A stretch of DNA of 30,464 bases from Bacteroidota bacterium (lineage in GTDB: Bacteria; Bacteroidota; Bacteroidia; Chitinophagales; Chitinophagaceae), in contig JAEVZP010000210.1 in assembly GCA_023392185.1 (NCBI GenBank), positions 1 to 30,464 of the forward strand. The letters are read 5' to 3'. The translations under genes and the position numbers were made by a program. The notes under the pieces were generated by a model. It was given only the letters and a program-made list of their open reading frames with translations. It did not search any database and was not told the origin of the DNA. Below, in pieces: positions 1 to 8,095 of the stretch (positions are counted from its first letter, which is position 1; each line of letters opens with the position of its first letter).

Positions 1-2
1 GA

Positions 3-3000
3 ACAGGGGTGTGGTCTGTACTGAGTGCGCCGCCCAATGCGTCGTCTTCGATCAGCATCCAAAATGCCAACACGAACAATGCAACGGTAGATATAGGGAA
101 TCTGGTAACCGGCGTTTATAAATTCAGTTTTACCGTTTCGAATGGACCCGCCTGCGCGCCCTCAGTAGATTCGGTCATGGTGACGGTTGTGCGTCCGGCA
201 TCTTCTATTGGAACCAGTGCGGTGAGCCTGTGTAATGTTACTTCTACCGTGCTGAATGGCGCGCCAAATACACAAGGCACCTGGACAGTAGCTGCCACGC
301 CTTACGGTGCACCGGCACCGGTTCTGACACCGGTATCTGATTTCCAGACCAGCGCTTCCAACCTGATACAGGGAACTTATTCTTTCACTTACAGCATCCC
401 GGCAACCGGCTCTTGCCCGGCTTCCAGTGTAACCCGCAATTATGTAAACGGCGTCCCGGCTTCGGCAGCCGGCGCAGGCCCCGACCAGTACCTGTGTCCG
501 AACGTTTCGACCGTGACGCTGCATGGCACCCCTTCTATCGGTGGCGGTTCCTGGAGTTTTGTTTCCGGCCCGAGCGGCGAATCCGGTGGACCGGCCAATG
601 CCCATTACACCGATACAACCATTATCAATCTTTCTCAGGGCGTTTACACCTTTAAGTACACCACGCGCGGCACCGGCTCCTGCCCTTCCGAAGCAGCTAC
701 GGTGCAGGTCATTCGGGAGAGAAAAGCCAATGCCGGACCGGACAAAGCGGTTTGCGGCGGGCCATATGCTTCTCTTTCCGGAAATGTTCCGGCCTATTAT
801 GCCGCCCAGTGGAGCCAGTTAAGTGGACCTAACACGGCTGTTATCGGCAACACGGCTTCGCCCAATAGCGGACTGAGCAACCTGATTCCGGGAACCTATA
901 CCTTCCGCTACCAGGTAGATGGTCCTGCCGGCTGTTCTGTAAACGATGATACCGTTGCAGTGCAGGTAGACGCACCGTTTACTTACACAGCAGGCCCGGA
1001 CAGCAGTATTTGCGTAGGCAGCCCTTCATTCGTAATTGGCACACCGGCTGTTTCCGGCATTTCCTATAGCTGGACTCCGGCTGCCGGCATCAACGCCGCT
1101 ACTATTGCCCAACCCATCTTCAGCCCGGCTGCAGAAGGCACCTATAACTATCTGGTAAAAGCCACCCGCGGCAGCTGCCAGGCGCAGGATGATATTGCCG
1201 TTGTGGTAAAACCAGCAGCGATTGCCCCAACCTTCTACGTTCCGGCACCGGTCTGTGGAAATAGCCCGGCTACCGTTTCCATCACCAATGCCGATCCCGC
1301 AGCCACTTATACCTGGAGCGGCGGTTATGGCACCGGTACGAGCAAAACCGTGGTTCCCGGAACCTACACTGTAAGCGTCGTGCGCGATGGCTGCGCCGGT
1401 CCTTCCGGAACGTTCACGCTGCACTCCAGGCCGGTGCCGTCTGCAGCCTTTACGCAAAATGAATTCTGCAAGCCGACTTTCACCGTAACGCATCCGGAAG
1501 CAGGCGCGACCTATAACTGGAATTTTGGAACCGGCGCAACACCGGCCACCTACACAGGTCCGGTCGCCAATCAGGGCCCAATTACCTATAGCCCCGCATC
1601 CGGCAACCAGACGGTAACGCTGATTATGGTATCGGCCAATGGTTGCGCCGATACAGCAGTGAAACCCTTCAACGTTTCCTGCATCCCGCCGGTAGCTTCT
1701 TTTACAGTAAGCGCTCACAACGTATGCAGCGGCACACCGGTAGTTTTTACCAATACAACCACAGTGGGCGATACCCCATTTGTATACAGCTACAACTTCG
1801 GCGACGGCTCTCCGGTTGTAACCACGCCGAATGCTACGCATACCTATACCACCCCCGGAACCTATACGGTTTCCTTCACCGTGACCGGCCCGGCGGGTGC
1901 CAACACGGCCACGCAGACGGTTGTAATCAAGCCGATTCCAAACACCAATTTCACCATCAATAAAAACCCGCAGGACCTCACCGGCAACCTGTTCACCTTC
2001 AACGCCCTCGGCCCCGCAACGAACCTGTATAACTGGGACTTCGGCGACGGCTCGATCGGTCAGTATGCAACCGTTTCGCGCAGCTATGCTGCGGCTGGCA
2101 ACTACGCAGTAACGCTGAAAGTAACAGATGTGGTGAATGGTTGTGTGGCCTATCGCACACAGGTAGTAACAGTCGTTTCGGACTCTACTTCGCCGGGTGG
2201 CGGAGGTGGTATTGAAAGCGAAAGCCTCGGTGGCCTCGTAACCCGTCGTGATTTCAACCGCCTGAAATACTCGCTCAACACGCCGCTGTCTTACACTTCG
2301 ATGCCTGTGTTCGAGCATATCAGCATCCCGGCTGCCCTCTCGAAGAAAACCGGCGCTCAGGAACTGACCGATATGATTCCGGAAAACCTGTATCCGGGTT
2401 ATGTGCCGCGCGTCTCAACACCGGCAGACCTGACAGCCCTCACGATTGCCCGCGAAGTCATCGCGGTGGACTACACCCTGCAGAATGTAAACAAGGCGGT
2501 TGTTCTGGGTATCAAAACCGACGACCGTGCTTACAACCACACCAAGTCTATCTGTGATCGTTTCCGGGGCTCTACCCTGCTTTCGATCGAGCCGGTGACT
2601 CTGCGCGGCATACAGTTCTCCCGCTTCGCGCTGATGCGTGAAAACGGACTGCTGGAATACGCCATTGCCTTCGGCGCAGGCCGTACTCCGGGTATTGAAA
2701 AATACCGGATTCAGGGCGACTGGGTTATTGCCAGCTATGCCAAAGACAAAGCCGTTTACAACTTCCAGGTGTGGGGAACGACACCGGCAAACGTAGAGAA
2801 ACTGGCTCTGGATGTACTGGATAAGCAAGCCTCTGCCCTTCCGCTCGAGCGCTACAACAGCGGCGTCACCGTTCCGGATGTGTACGTCACAAAAGGCGTG
2901 CGTCATAAGGACACGCTCCTGCTCACCGTGCGCAACAAAGGCGCTGCCACCAACGCGATCATTGACTTCAAAGTCCAGACGAAAGAAGACGGCGGTTATA

Positions 3001-3896
3001 CTGATATGAATGTTGCGCTGAACCTGCAAGCTGAAAAAGACACTACGGTTGGTCTGCTCATCGGCGACAGCTATGAGTATGAAGGCCTGATGCGGGCTGG
3101 CGACACGCTGGTGGATCAGTTCTATCTGGCCGACGGTAACTGGGGTCTGGACTATGACAACACGCTTACTTCCGTGAAAACCTATGTCCCCGACAACGAT
3201 CCAACACGGGTTTACACAGATAACAGTTTCCCGCTGTACCGTAAAGTGGAACTGAAAGCGGTTTCTAAAGATTACATTACGCTCTACAAGGCGATCAAGC
3301 CGGGCACGGAGCCGACCGATCTGACTGCTTATCAGTCCTTGAAATTCCATGCGTCGGGTAAAGGCAAAGCGGTGATTCGCATCACCCGCGCCGGTATTAC
3401 CAAGTGGGAAGAGCAACCCAAGACAGAGATTGAACTGACTGAAGAAGGCAAGGACTATGCTATCTCCTTCGAAGACTTTATCTCTGGTAAAGACGGTGCT
3501 TCGCTTTCAGCAAAAGATGCCAAAACGCTGAGCTTCACGCTGGCAGCTCCTGCCGGTAAGACAACTGCACTCAACCTGTCAATTTCTGGTGCGGAATTTT
3601 CGAAAGAGAAAGTCATCTCCAGGCGTGCGTTCGCTTCCCGCGATATTCAGGTAACGCCGAACCCAACAAAAGGGCCGTTCAAAATAACCTTCGCTTCTGA
3701 CGCTGCCCGTTCGCTGACGCTCACTGTTACCGACCTCACTGGTCGCGTGATTCTGGAAAAAGCAGTTGACGCGGCTCTGGGTAGCAACGTAGTAGAAGTT
3801 CGTCCGGAAATTGCCCTGCCTGCCGGTACCATCCTGCTGGTGGACCTGCGCAACGGCGACGTTCGCTACGAAGCCACTAAAGTAACCGTTCAGTAA
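3..3896 (+). CDS. Giant secreted repeat protein with PKD domains and T9SS sorting domain (5' truncated)
   Basis: The frame is open from the window edge, so the true start and signal peptide lie upstream; about 1,297 residues are visible. Numbering from the GTG at 9, Ig/PKD-like repeats of about 85-100 residues fill the first 550 residues. Several share an AGPD..(I/V/L)C opening (near 156, 241 and 328) and a G(T/V)Y.F.Y strand. Two PKD domains follow, with NFGDGS near 596 and WDFGDGS near 675. A glycine-rich linker near 730 leads to about 470 residues I do not recognise. The C-terminus (from about 1215: TPNPTKGPFKI, then TDLTGRVILEKA) is a T9SS type A sorting domain. Family knowledge says such proteins cross the outer membrane by T9SS and are attached or released outside. 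Adhesion or matrix binding is inferred only from the repeats. A terminator follows the stop codon. Confidence 0.85.
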   Translation, partial: TGVWSVLSAPPNASSSISIQNANTNNATVDIGNLVTGVYKFSFTVSNGPACAPSVDSVMVTVVRPASSIGTSAVSLCNVTSTVLNGAPNTQGTWTVAATPYGAPAPVLTPVSDFQTSASNLIQGTYSFTYSIPATGSCPASSVTRNYVNGVPASAAGAGPDQYLCPNVSTVTLHGTPSIGGGSWSFVSGPSGESGGPANAHYTDTTIINLSQGVYTFKYTTRGTGSCPSEAATVQVIRERKANAGPDKAVCGGPYASLSGNVPAYYAAQWSQLSGPNTAVIGNTASPNSGLSNLIPGTYTFRYQVDGPAGCSVNDDTVAVQVDAPFTYTAGPDSSICVGSPSFVIGTPAVSGISYSWTPAAGINAATIAQPIFSPAAEGTYNYLVKATRGSCQAQDDIAVVVKPAAIAPTFYVPAPVCGNSPATVSITNADPAATYTWSGGYGTGTSKTVVPGTYTVSVVRDGCAGPSGTFTLHSRPVPSAAFTQNEFCKPTFTVTHPEAGATYNWNFGTGATPATYTGPVANQGPITYSPASGNQTVTLIMVSANGCADTAVKPFNVSCIPPVASFTVSAHNVCSGTPVVFTNTTTVGDTPFVYSYNFGDGSPVVTTPNATHTYTTPGTYTVSFTVTGPAGANTATQTVVIKPIPNTNFTINKNPQDLTGNLFTFNALGPATNLYNWDFGDGSIGQYATVSRSYAAAGNYAVTLKVTDVVNGCVAYRTQVVTVVSDSTSPGGGGGIESESLGGLVTRRDFNRLKYSLNTPLSYTSMPVFEHISIPAALSKKTGAQELTDMIPENLYPGYVPRVSTPADLTALTIAREVIAVDYTLQNVNKAVVLGIKTDDRAYNHTKSICDRFRGSTLLSIEPVTLRGIQFSRFALMRENGLLEYAIAFGAGRTPGIEKYRIQGDWVIASYAKDKAVYNFQVWGTTPANVEKLALDVLDKQASALPLERYNSGVTVPDVYVTKGVRHKDTLLLTVRNKGAATNAIIDFKVQTKEDGGYTDMNVALNLQAEKDTTVGLLIGDSYEYEGLMRAGDTLVDQFYLADGNWGLDYDNTLTSVKTYVPDNDPTRVYTDNSFPLYRKVELKAVSKDYITLYKAIKPGTEPTDLTAYQSLKFHASGKGKAVIRITRAGITKWEEQPKTEIELTEEGKDYAISFEDFISGKDGASLSAKDAKTLSFTLAAPAGKTTALNLSISGAEFSKEKVISRRAFASRDIQVTPNPTKGPFKITFASDAARSLTLTVTDLTGRVILEKAVDAALGSNVVEVRPEIALPAGTILLVDLRNGDVRYEATKVTVQ

Positions 3897-3903
3897 GAAT
3901 AGA

Positions 3904-3925
3904 TTTTCCGGAAATTTCCGGAAAA
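3904..3925. repeat. Doubled TTCCGGAA palindrome, 10-bp spacing
   Basis: Two copies of TTTCCGGAAA lie head to tail at 3906 and 3916, centre to centre exactly 10 bp, between the stop codon and the terminator. The whole 22-bp unit is itself a palindrome. The same doubled unit recurs at 4142-4163. Confidence 0.9.
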
Positions 3926-3933
3926 TGAAACCC

Positions 3934-3962
3934 AAAAGCGGCCCCGTCGGAGCCGCTTTTTT
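3934..3962 (+). terminator. Rho-independent terminator of the giant secreted protein gene
   Basis: A 9-bp GC-rich stem (AAAAGCGGC with GCCGCTTTT) around a short loop ends in a run of T residues, about 40 bases after the stop codon. It follows a doubled TTCCGGAA motif. Confidence 0.85.
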
Positions 3963-3990
3963 AATGCCGGATATGATTGTATTCTCTTCT

Positions 3991-4018
3991 GTCTTGATAC
4001 CTGATACTTGATACTTCC
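3991..4018. repeat. CTTGATACTT-type short tandem repeat
   Basis: Three imperfect iterations of (C)CTTGATACTT/CTGATACTT sit in the 338-bp gap after the giant gene. A longer array of related 14-bp units occurs at 27055-27116, at the end of porV, so this is a dispersed repeat family in this genome. Confidence 0.6.
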
Positions 4019-4065
4019 GCCTTTTTGAGCGTGCCGCTCCGCTACGGGTCGGGCTTTCGGCTTTT

Positions 4066-4092
4066 GTCACCCTGAGCTTGTCGAAGGGCTTC
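4066..4092. repeat. TTTTGTCAYCC-type dispersed intergenic repeat (single end)
   Basis: The segment starts CTTTTGTCACCCTGAGC and continues into a GTCGAAGGGC stretch. Its first 12 bases match the ends of the elements at 6973-7049 and 18642-18713. No opposite end is recognisable here. From memory, similar GTCACCCTGAGC sequences recur between genes in many bacteria. Confidence 0.5.
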
Positions 4093-4097
4093 ACGCA

Positions 4098-4193
4098 GGA
4101 ACGCCACCCGCCAGGTTTCAAAAACCTGACGGGTGGCGTTCCTTTCCGGAAATTTCCGGAAAACCTATAAGGTTTCAAAAACCTTATAGGTTT
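4098..4193. repeat. Composite palindromic repeat, left copy (A - motif pair - B)
   Basis: Palindrome A spans 4098-4142: 21-bp arms with one mismatch and loop CAA, arm core ACGCCACCCG. A doubled TTCCGGAA follows at 4144 and 4154. Palindrome B spans 4161-4193: perfect 15-bp arms (AAACCTATAAGGTTT) with loop CAA. The same modules recur in reverse order at 6778-6862, on the other side of the PIG-L gene. It resembles REP-type extragenic palindromes. It may also act as a terminator or mRNA stabiliser, which I infer only from the hairpins. Confidence 0.85.
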
Positions 4194-4222
4194 GAAAGCG
4201 GCACGCCCCACCGCTAATTTTG
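4191..4222 (+). promoter_or_regulatory. Bacteroidota-type promoter of the PIG-L gene
   Basis: TTTG at 4191-4194, 20 bases, then TAATTTTG at 4215-4222 fits the Bacteroidota primary sigma consensus (TTTG, about 20 bases, TAnnTTTG). The ATG is 12 bases further on. The -33 box overlaps the last arm of repeat palindrome B, so the repeat supplies part of the promoter. Confidence 0.65.
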
Positions 4223-4234
4223 CACCTGATCCCT

Positions 4235-6718
4235 ATGAAAAAAGCCTTACTCTTTTTCGTTCTTTTACTTACCCATTTTTCCCCAAACGCGCAGGACTGG
4301 AAGCCGTACCGCCAACTGAGTGCTGCCGAAATTTTTCACGAAGTGCAAAAGCTCGGCGTTACCGGCTCAGTGCTCTACATCGCCGCGCACCCCGACGACG
4401 AAAACACCCGCGTGCTGGCGTGGCTGGCGAATGAAAAAAAGGTGCGCACCGGCTACCTCTCGCTTACCCGCGGCGACGGCGGTCAAAACCTCATTGGCAC
4501 GGAACAGGGCGAAGCACTCGGCATCCTGCGCACACAAGAACTGCTGGCCGCCCGCCGCATCGACGGTGCCGAGCAATTCTTCACCCGCGCCTACGACTTT
4601 GGATTCTCCAAAAACCCGGAAGAAACCTTTCGCTTCTGGAACCACGACTCGGTGCTTTCCGATGTGGTGTGGGTGATCCGGAAGTTTCAGCCTGATGTTA
4701 TCATTACCCGCTTCCCTACCACCGGTGAAGGCGGGCACGGCCACCACACGGCCTCCGCGATTTTGGCGGGTGAAGCTTTTGATGCCGCCGCAGACCCAAA
4801 GCGTTTCCCGGAACAGTTGCAGTACGTGCAGCCGTGGCAAACCAAGCGCCTGTTTTGGAACACGTTCAACTTCGGCGGCAACAACACCACAAGTGAAGAC
4901 CAGATTAAAGTGGACGTGGGCGGCTACAATGCCCTTCTCGGCAAAAGCTACGGCGAGATTGCCTCCCAGGCCCGCACGATGCACAAAAGCCAAGGCTTCG
5001 GCACGGCGCTGCAACGGGGCAGCAGCCTGGAATACTTTAAGCAAATCAAAGGCTCCCCGGTGAAGAGCGATTTGTTTGAAGGGATTGACCTGACGTGGAA
5101 TCGTTACCCGGAACTGGCGCAAGTGGGCAGCAGTGTTCAAAAGCTGCTCAGCGATTGGAATTTTAGTCAGCCCGGGAAAGACTTGACACCGTTGCTCTCT
5201 TTTAAAAATGGCCTTCAAAAAATCGCGGACGACCGGAAGCTGGACCGGGTAGAGCGAAAAGCGGTTTACACTGCTTTGGCGCGAACGGAAAAGCTGATTC
5301 CACAAGTGCTGGGTATTTGGGATGAAGCAACGGTGAGCGAAGCGCAAACGGCGAACGGCAACCAGCTGAAAGTCACTCGCCAGCTGCTAAACCGTTCCGG
5401 AAGCTCGATGCGTGCTTGGGATTCTACTTTGACGAAAGCAAGTGCCTTAAACGCAAACACCGTTCTGGCCGATACCTTTCCGACCACCATTCCAGGCGAT
5501 TTTTCCCCAAATATTTACTGGTTGCAAAAGTCCCGCCGGGGTGCGATGTTTAGTTCGCCGGATTACAGCATTCGCGGCGCAGGTGAAGCGCCTTATCTGT
5601 CCGTTCCGCGCATCATCCAACCCAACGGTGAAAAAGCGTTAACCTTCCGCACGCCGCTCGTCTACAAAACCACCGACCCCGTTAAAGGCGAAATCTACCA
5701 GCCGCTGCAAATTCTGCCCGAGGTAACGCTGGATATTCTGGCCAATTCCCTGGTGTTTGAAAACTACGGGCCCAAAACCATTTTTGTCAAAATTCATTGC
5801 CACGCCGATAACATTTCCGGAAGTTTGATGATAGACGCGGGCGACGGCTGGGCCATGCAGTGCGACGTCACACAGGTTTCGCTTCGCAAAGGACAGGATA
5901 CGGTGGTGCCCGTTCGCATAACACCGGCCAAAGGCGCAGCGCCTACGTTTTTCCGGCCCACATTTGTAAGCGGCGAAAAAACTTTTAACCAGCACGCGCG
6001 GCTCATCCACCATTCCCACATCCCCGACCAAACCTACCTGAGCGAAGCCCGCGCGTACATGACGGCTTTCCCGCTTCAAAAAGGCAACGCTAAGGCTATC
6101 GGCTACATCACCGGTGCGGGCGACGAAGTGCCGGAAGCCTTGCGTAACGTGGGTTACACCGTTACCGAGCTTTCTCAAAAAGAAGTGGAAGCCGCTGACC
6201 TCTCCCGCTACGACGCGATTGTAACCGGCGTGCGCGCCTACAATACCCAGGACTGGCTGCAAGCCGCCTACCCGCGCCTGATGGACTACGTGAAGAAGGG
6301 CGGCAACCTGATTGTGCAATACAACACCAACAGCCGCATCGGGCCGGTGAAAGCGCAGATTGGCCCCGACTCGTTTACCATTACCCGCACCCGCGTAACC
6401 GACGAAGACGCCGCCGTAAATTTCCTCGCGCCGCAGCATCCGGTACTCAACAGTCCCAACACAATCACGAACGCCGATTTTAACGGCTGGGTGCAGGAGC
6501 GCAGCATTTATGAGGCTTCGGACTGGGCACCTTCTTTCACGCCTGTCCTTTCCATGGCCGACCCCGGCGAGAAAGCAACGAACGGCAGCCTGATTATAGC
6601 GCCCTACGGACAAGGCAATTTTGTGTACACCGGGCTGGTGTTTTTCCGGGAATTGCCCGTTGGCGTGCCGGGCGCGTACCGGCTGTTTGCGAATTTGCTG
6701 GCCCTGCCGAAGCGGTAA
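4235..6718 (+). CDS. Secreted PIG-L (LmbE-like) family deacetylase with C-terminal DJ-1/ThuA-like domain
   Basis: 827 residues from the ATG at 4235. I chose it over an upstream TTG because it begins a clean signal peptide (MKKALLFFVLLL..., cleavage likely after NAQ) and follows a good promoter. The PIG-L zinc site is visible: AHPDDE at 51-56 (H52, D54, D55) and GHGHH near 167-171. Family members remove acetyl groups from N-acetylglucosamine-type sugars. The tail (about residues 610-820) carries YLSEARAYMTAF, then an alpha/beta segment (AKAIGYITGAGDEVP, DAIVTGVRAYN, GGNLIVQYNT) like DJ-1/ThuA domains. Large proteins with this arrangement are, from memory, common in Bacteroidota and act outside the cytoplasm. 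The substrate is unknown. It is a single-gene unit enclosed by palindromic repeats. Confidence 0.88.
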   Translation: MKKALLFFVLLLTHFSPNAQDWKPYRQLSAAEIFHEVQKLGVTGSVLYIAAHPDDENTRVLAWLANEKKVRTGYLSLTRGDGGQNLIGTEQGEALGILRTQELLAARRIDGAEQFFTRAYDFGFSKNPEETFRFWNHDSVLSDVVWVIRKFQPDVIITRFPTTGEGGHGHHTASAILAGEAFDAAADPKRFPEQLQYVQPWQTKRLFWNTFNFGGNNTTSEDQIKVDVGGYNALLGKSYGEIASQARTMHKSQGFGTALQRGSSLEYFKQIKGSPVKSDLFEGIDLTWNRYPELAQVGSSVQKLLSDWNFSQPGKDLTPLLSFKNGLQKIADDRKLDRVERKAVYTALARTEKLIPQVLGIWDEATVSEAQTANGNQLKVTRQLLNRSGSSMRAWDSTLTKASALNANTVLADTFPTTIPGDFSPNIYWLQKSRRGAMFSSPDYSIRGAGEAPYLSVPRIIQPNGEKALTFRTPLVYKTTDPVKGEIYQPLQILPEVTLDILANSLVFENYGPKTIFVKIHCHADNISGSLMIDAGDGWAMQCDVTQVSLRKGQDTVVPVRITPAKGAAPTFFRPTFVSGEKTFNQHARLIHHSHIPDQTYLSEARAYMTAFPLQKGNAKAIGYITGAGDEVPEALRNVGYTVTELSQKEVEAADLSRYDAIVTGVRAYNTQDWLQAAYPRLMDYVKKGGNLIVQYNTNSRIGPVKAQIGPDSFTITRTRVTDEDAAVNFLAPQHPVLNSPNTITNADFNGWVQERSIYEASDWAPSFTPVLSMADPGEKATNGSLIIAPYGQGNFVYTGLVFFRELPVGVPGAYRLFANLLALPKR

Positions 6719-6777
6719 GGGCAGGCGCAAGCTTTCAAAAGCCAAAAATCAAAACCTAAATTCCGGAAACCAGGGCT

Positions 6778-6862
6778 AAACCTATAAGGTTTTGGAAACC
6801 TTATAGGTTTTCCGGAAAAGAACGCCACCCGTCAGGTTTTTGAAACCTGACGGGTGGCGTTC
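6778..6862. repeat. Composite palindromic repeat, right copy (B - motif - A)
   Basis: Palindrome B (6778-6810, perfect 15-bp arms, loop TGG) is followed by TTCCGGAA at 6810-6817 and palindrome A (6820-6862, perfect 20-bp arms, loop TTG). The order is inverted relative to 4098-4193, and the A loop TTG is the complement of CAA there. The two copies therefore form an inverted pair around the PIG-L gene. Confidence 0.85.
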
Positions 6863-6972
6863 TCGCGTGACGCCCTCCGAAAAGCTTCCGGTGACTATGT
6901 GCAGAAAACTCGCGCTGGAGAAGCGCGGCCTGATAAGCCAAAAGAGGGAAGAAGAATGAATGCCGACCCTAT

Positions 6973-7049
6973 CTTTTGTCATCCCGGAACGGGAACTGCG
7001 CGGTATAAAGTACTTTTCTGAGACCCCGCCTCTCGGCGGGGTGACAAAA
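6973..7049. repeat. Short intergenic element bounded by inverted TTTTGTCAYCC ends
   Basis: The element begins CTTTTGTCATCCCGGAAC and ends GGCGGGGTGACAAAA, so its tips are inverted repeats; an internal hairpin CCCCGCC/GGCGGGG lies near the right end. A related element with the same tips is at 18642-18713. The first 25 bases reappear exactly, on the other strand, at 25554-25578. The rest of the 431-bp gap 6719-7149 holds the composite repeat, the terminator at 7100 and nothing else I can recognise. Confidence 0.6.
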
Positions 7050-7099
7050 CAAACGAGAAACAGAAACGAATGAAAAGCTCTAGCTCTGCTGTTTCAAAC

Positions 7100-7127
7100 A
7101 AAAAAAGACGCCCAAAAAGGACGTCTT
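7100..7127 (-). terminator. Terminator of the DUF2911 gene
   Basis: On the minus strand, a stem of AAGACG with CGTCTT plus two inner GC pairs (one internal mismatch) is followed by a run of T residues, about 25 bases after the stop codon. A TTCCGGAA lies between stop codon and terminator at 7139-7146. Confidence 0.75.
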
Positions 7128-7149
7128 AAGCATAAAATTTCCGGAAATG

Positions 7150-7995
7150 TTACTTCATTTTGGCCTGGGAGATGATCTTTTCGTTCATCGTCACATAATC
7201 GGCGTTTTGAGCTGCCCGGGCCAGTTCAATCGATTTCTGGGCAGAGGCAATCGCGCCGGCTTTGTCGCCCTGCTTCAGCTGGATTTTGGCTTTCAGGTGC
7301 TGCATCCAGAAGGCTTTCGGGTTTTGGTCGATGGCTTTGTTCACCCATGTGAGCGCCTGGCCGAGGTCTTTGTCATTGTCGTAGTAATAACCGGCAGCCT
7401 GGAAATATGGGCGGCTGTCCATTTCCATTGTCTTGGAAATATTGGCCATGATTTTCTGGTCAATATCGGCTTTCACGGCTACAGAAGCGCGGGTATTTTC
7501 CCACATAATATCCAGTTTGGCGCTGTTGGATGTGAGATCGCCGATGTTGATGGTAAACGTCTCCACACGGTCGGTGAGGCGGGCGGGGATCACGGTTACG
7601 CGCAGGGCTTCCTCCGAAGTATTGTAATTGGCTACATCGCCTCCCAGATTCAGATTTTTGCTGAACAGGATTTCCCAGCGGTCTTTGGCCGGAATGGTGT
7701 ACAGGGAATAGGTGCCGGCAGCCAGCGGTTTGCCTTCGATGGTTACGTCTTCGCCAAAAGTGATTTTGGTGGAACCGTTTGCGCCGGTGCGCCACACTTT
7801 TCCAAACGGAACCACATCGCCGTAGATCGTGCGGCCTTTGGCCGACGGACGGGAGTATTCCACTTTGATGTTGGAAAGGGCAAAAGCCTGGTCAATGGTT
7901 TGCATCGGCGACGGCGCCGGTACTTTCAGTTGCTGGGCAAAAGCAGCGCCGGAAAAAAGACAACCGGCAAGGGCGAGGGTCAAAAGTTTTTTCAT
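7150..7995 (-). CDS. DUF2911 domain protein with C-terminal TPR-like region
   Basis: 281 residues from the ATG at 7995. An upstream TTG adds three residues but would place the start at the -7 box. A signal peptide (KKLLTLALAGCLFSGAAFAQ) indicates export to the periplasm or beyond. The DUF2911 core covers about 25-175, with VEYSRPSAKGRTIYGDVVPFGKVWR, split here as VEYSRPSAKGRTIYG then VVPFGKVWR, TGANGSTKI and AAGTYSLYTIP. The family's function is unknown. Residues about 180-275 are helical with TPR-like spacing (PYFQAAGYYYDN, QALTWVNKAIDQNP, AGAIASAQKSIELAR). A TACCTTTG box lies six bases upstream of the ATG. Confidence 0.85.
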   Translation of the reverse strand: MKKLLTLALAGCLFSGAAFAQQLKVPAPSPMQTIDQAFALSNIKVEYSRPSAKGRTIYGDVVPFGKVWRTGANGSTKITFGEDVTIEGKPLAAGTYSLYTIPAKDRWEILFSKNLNLGGDVANYNTSEEALRVTVIPARLTDRVETFTINIGDLTSNSAKLDIMWENTRASVAVKADIDQKIMANISKTMEMDSRPYFQAAGYYYDNDKDLGQALTWVNKAIDQNPKAFWMQHLKAKIQLKQGDKAGAIASAQKSIELARAAQNADYVTMNEKIISQAKMK

Positions 7996-8001
7996 GGTTC
8001 G

Positions 8002-8009
8002 CAAAGGTA
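8002..8009 (-). promoter_or_regulatory. Putative -7 box (TACCTTTG) of the DUF2911 gene
   Basis: It reads TACCTTTG on the minus strand and matches TAnnTTTG exactly, six bases before the ATG. I see no TTTG at the expected -33 spacing. The transcript leader would be only a few bases long. Confidence 0.5.
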
Positions 8010-8095
8010 AGTTTTAAGGGAGAAGGCTTTTGAAACAAAAGACGAAAGAAGACTTTGCAGCGGGAATGGCACTCCCCCGTCTGCCCGATCCGTTT

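Noticed and set aside
4098..6862. Insertion sequence or composite transposon around the PIG-L gene
   Set aside because: No transposase gene or target-site duplication can be seen; recorded as an inverted repeat pair only.
7147..8010. 287-codon open frame on the plus strand
   Set aside because: Antisense to the DUF2911 gene over its whole length; no signal peptide or domain.
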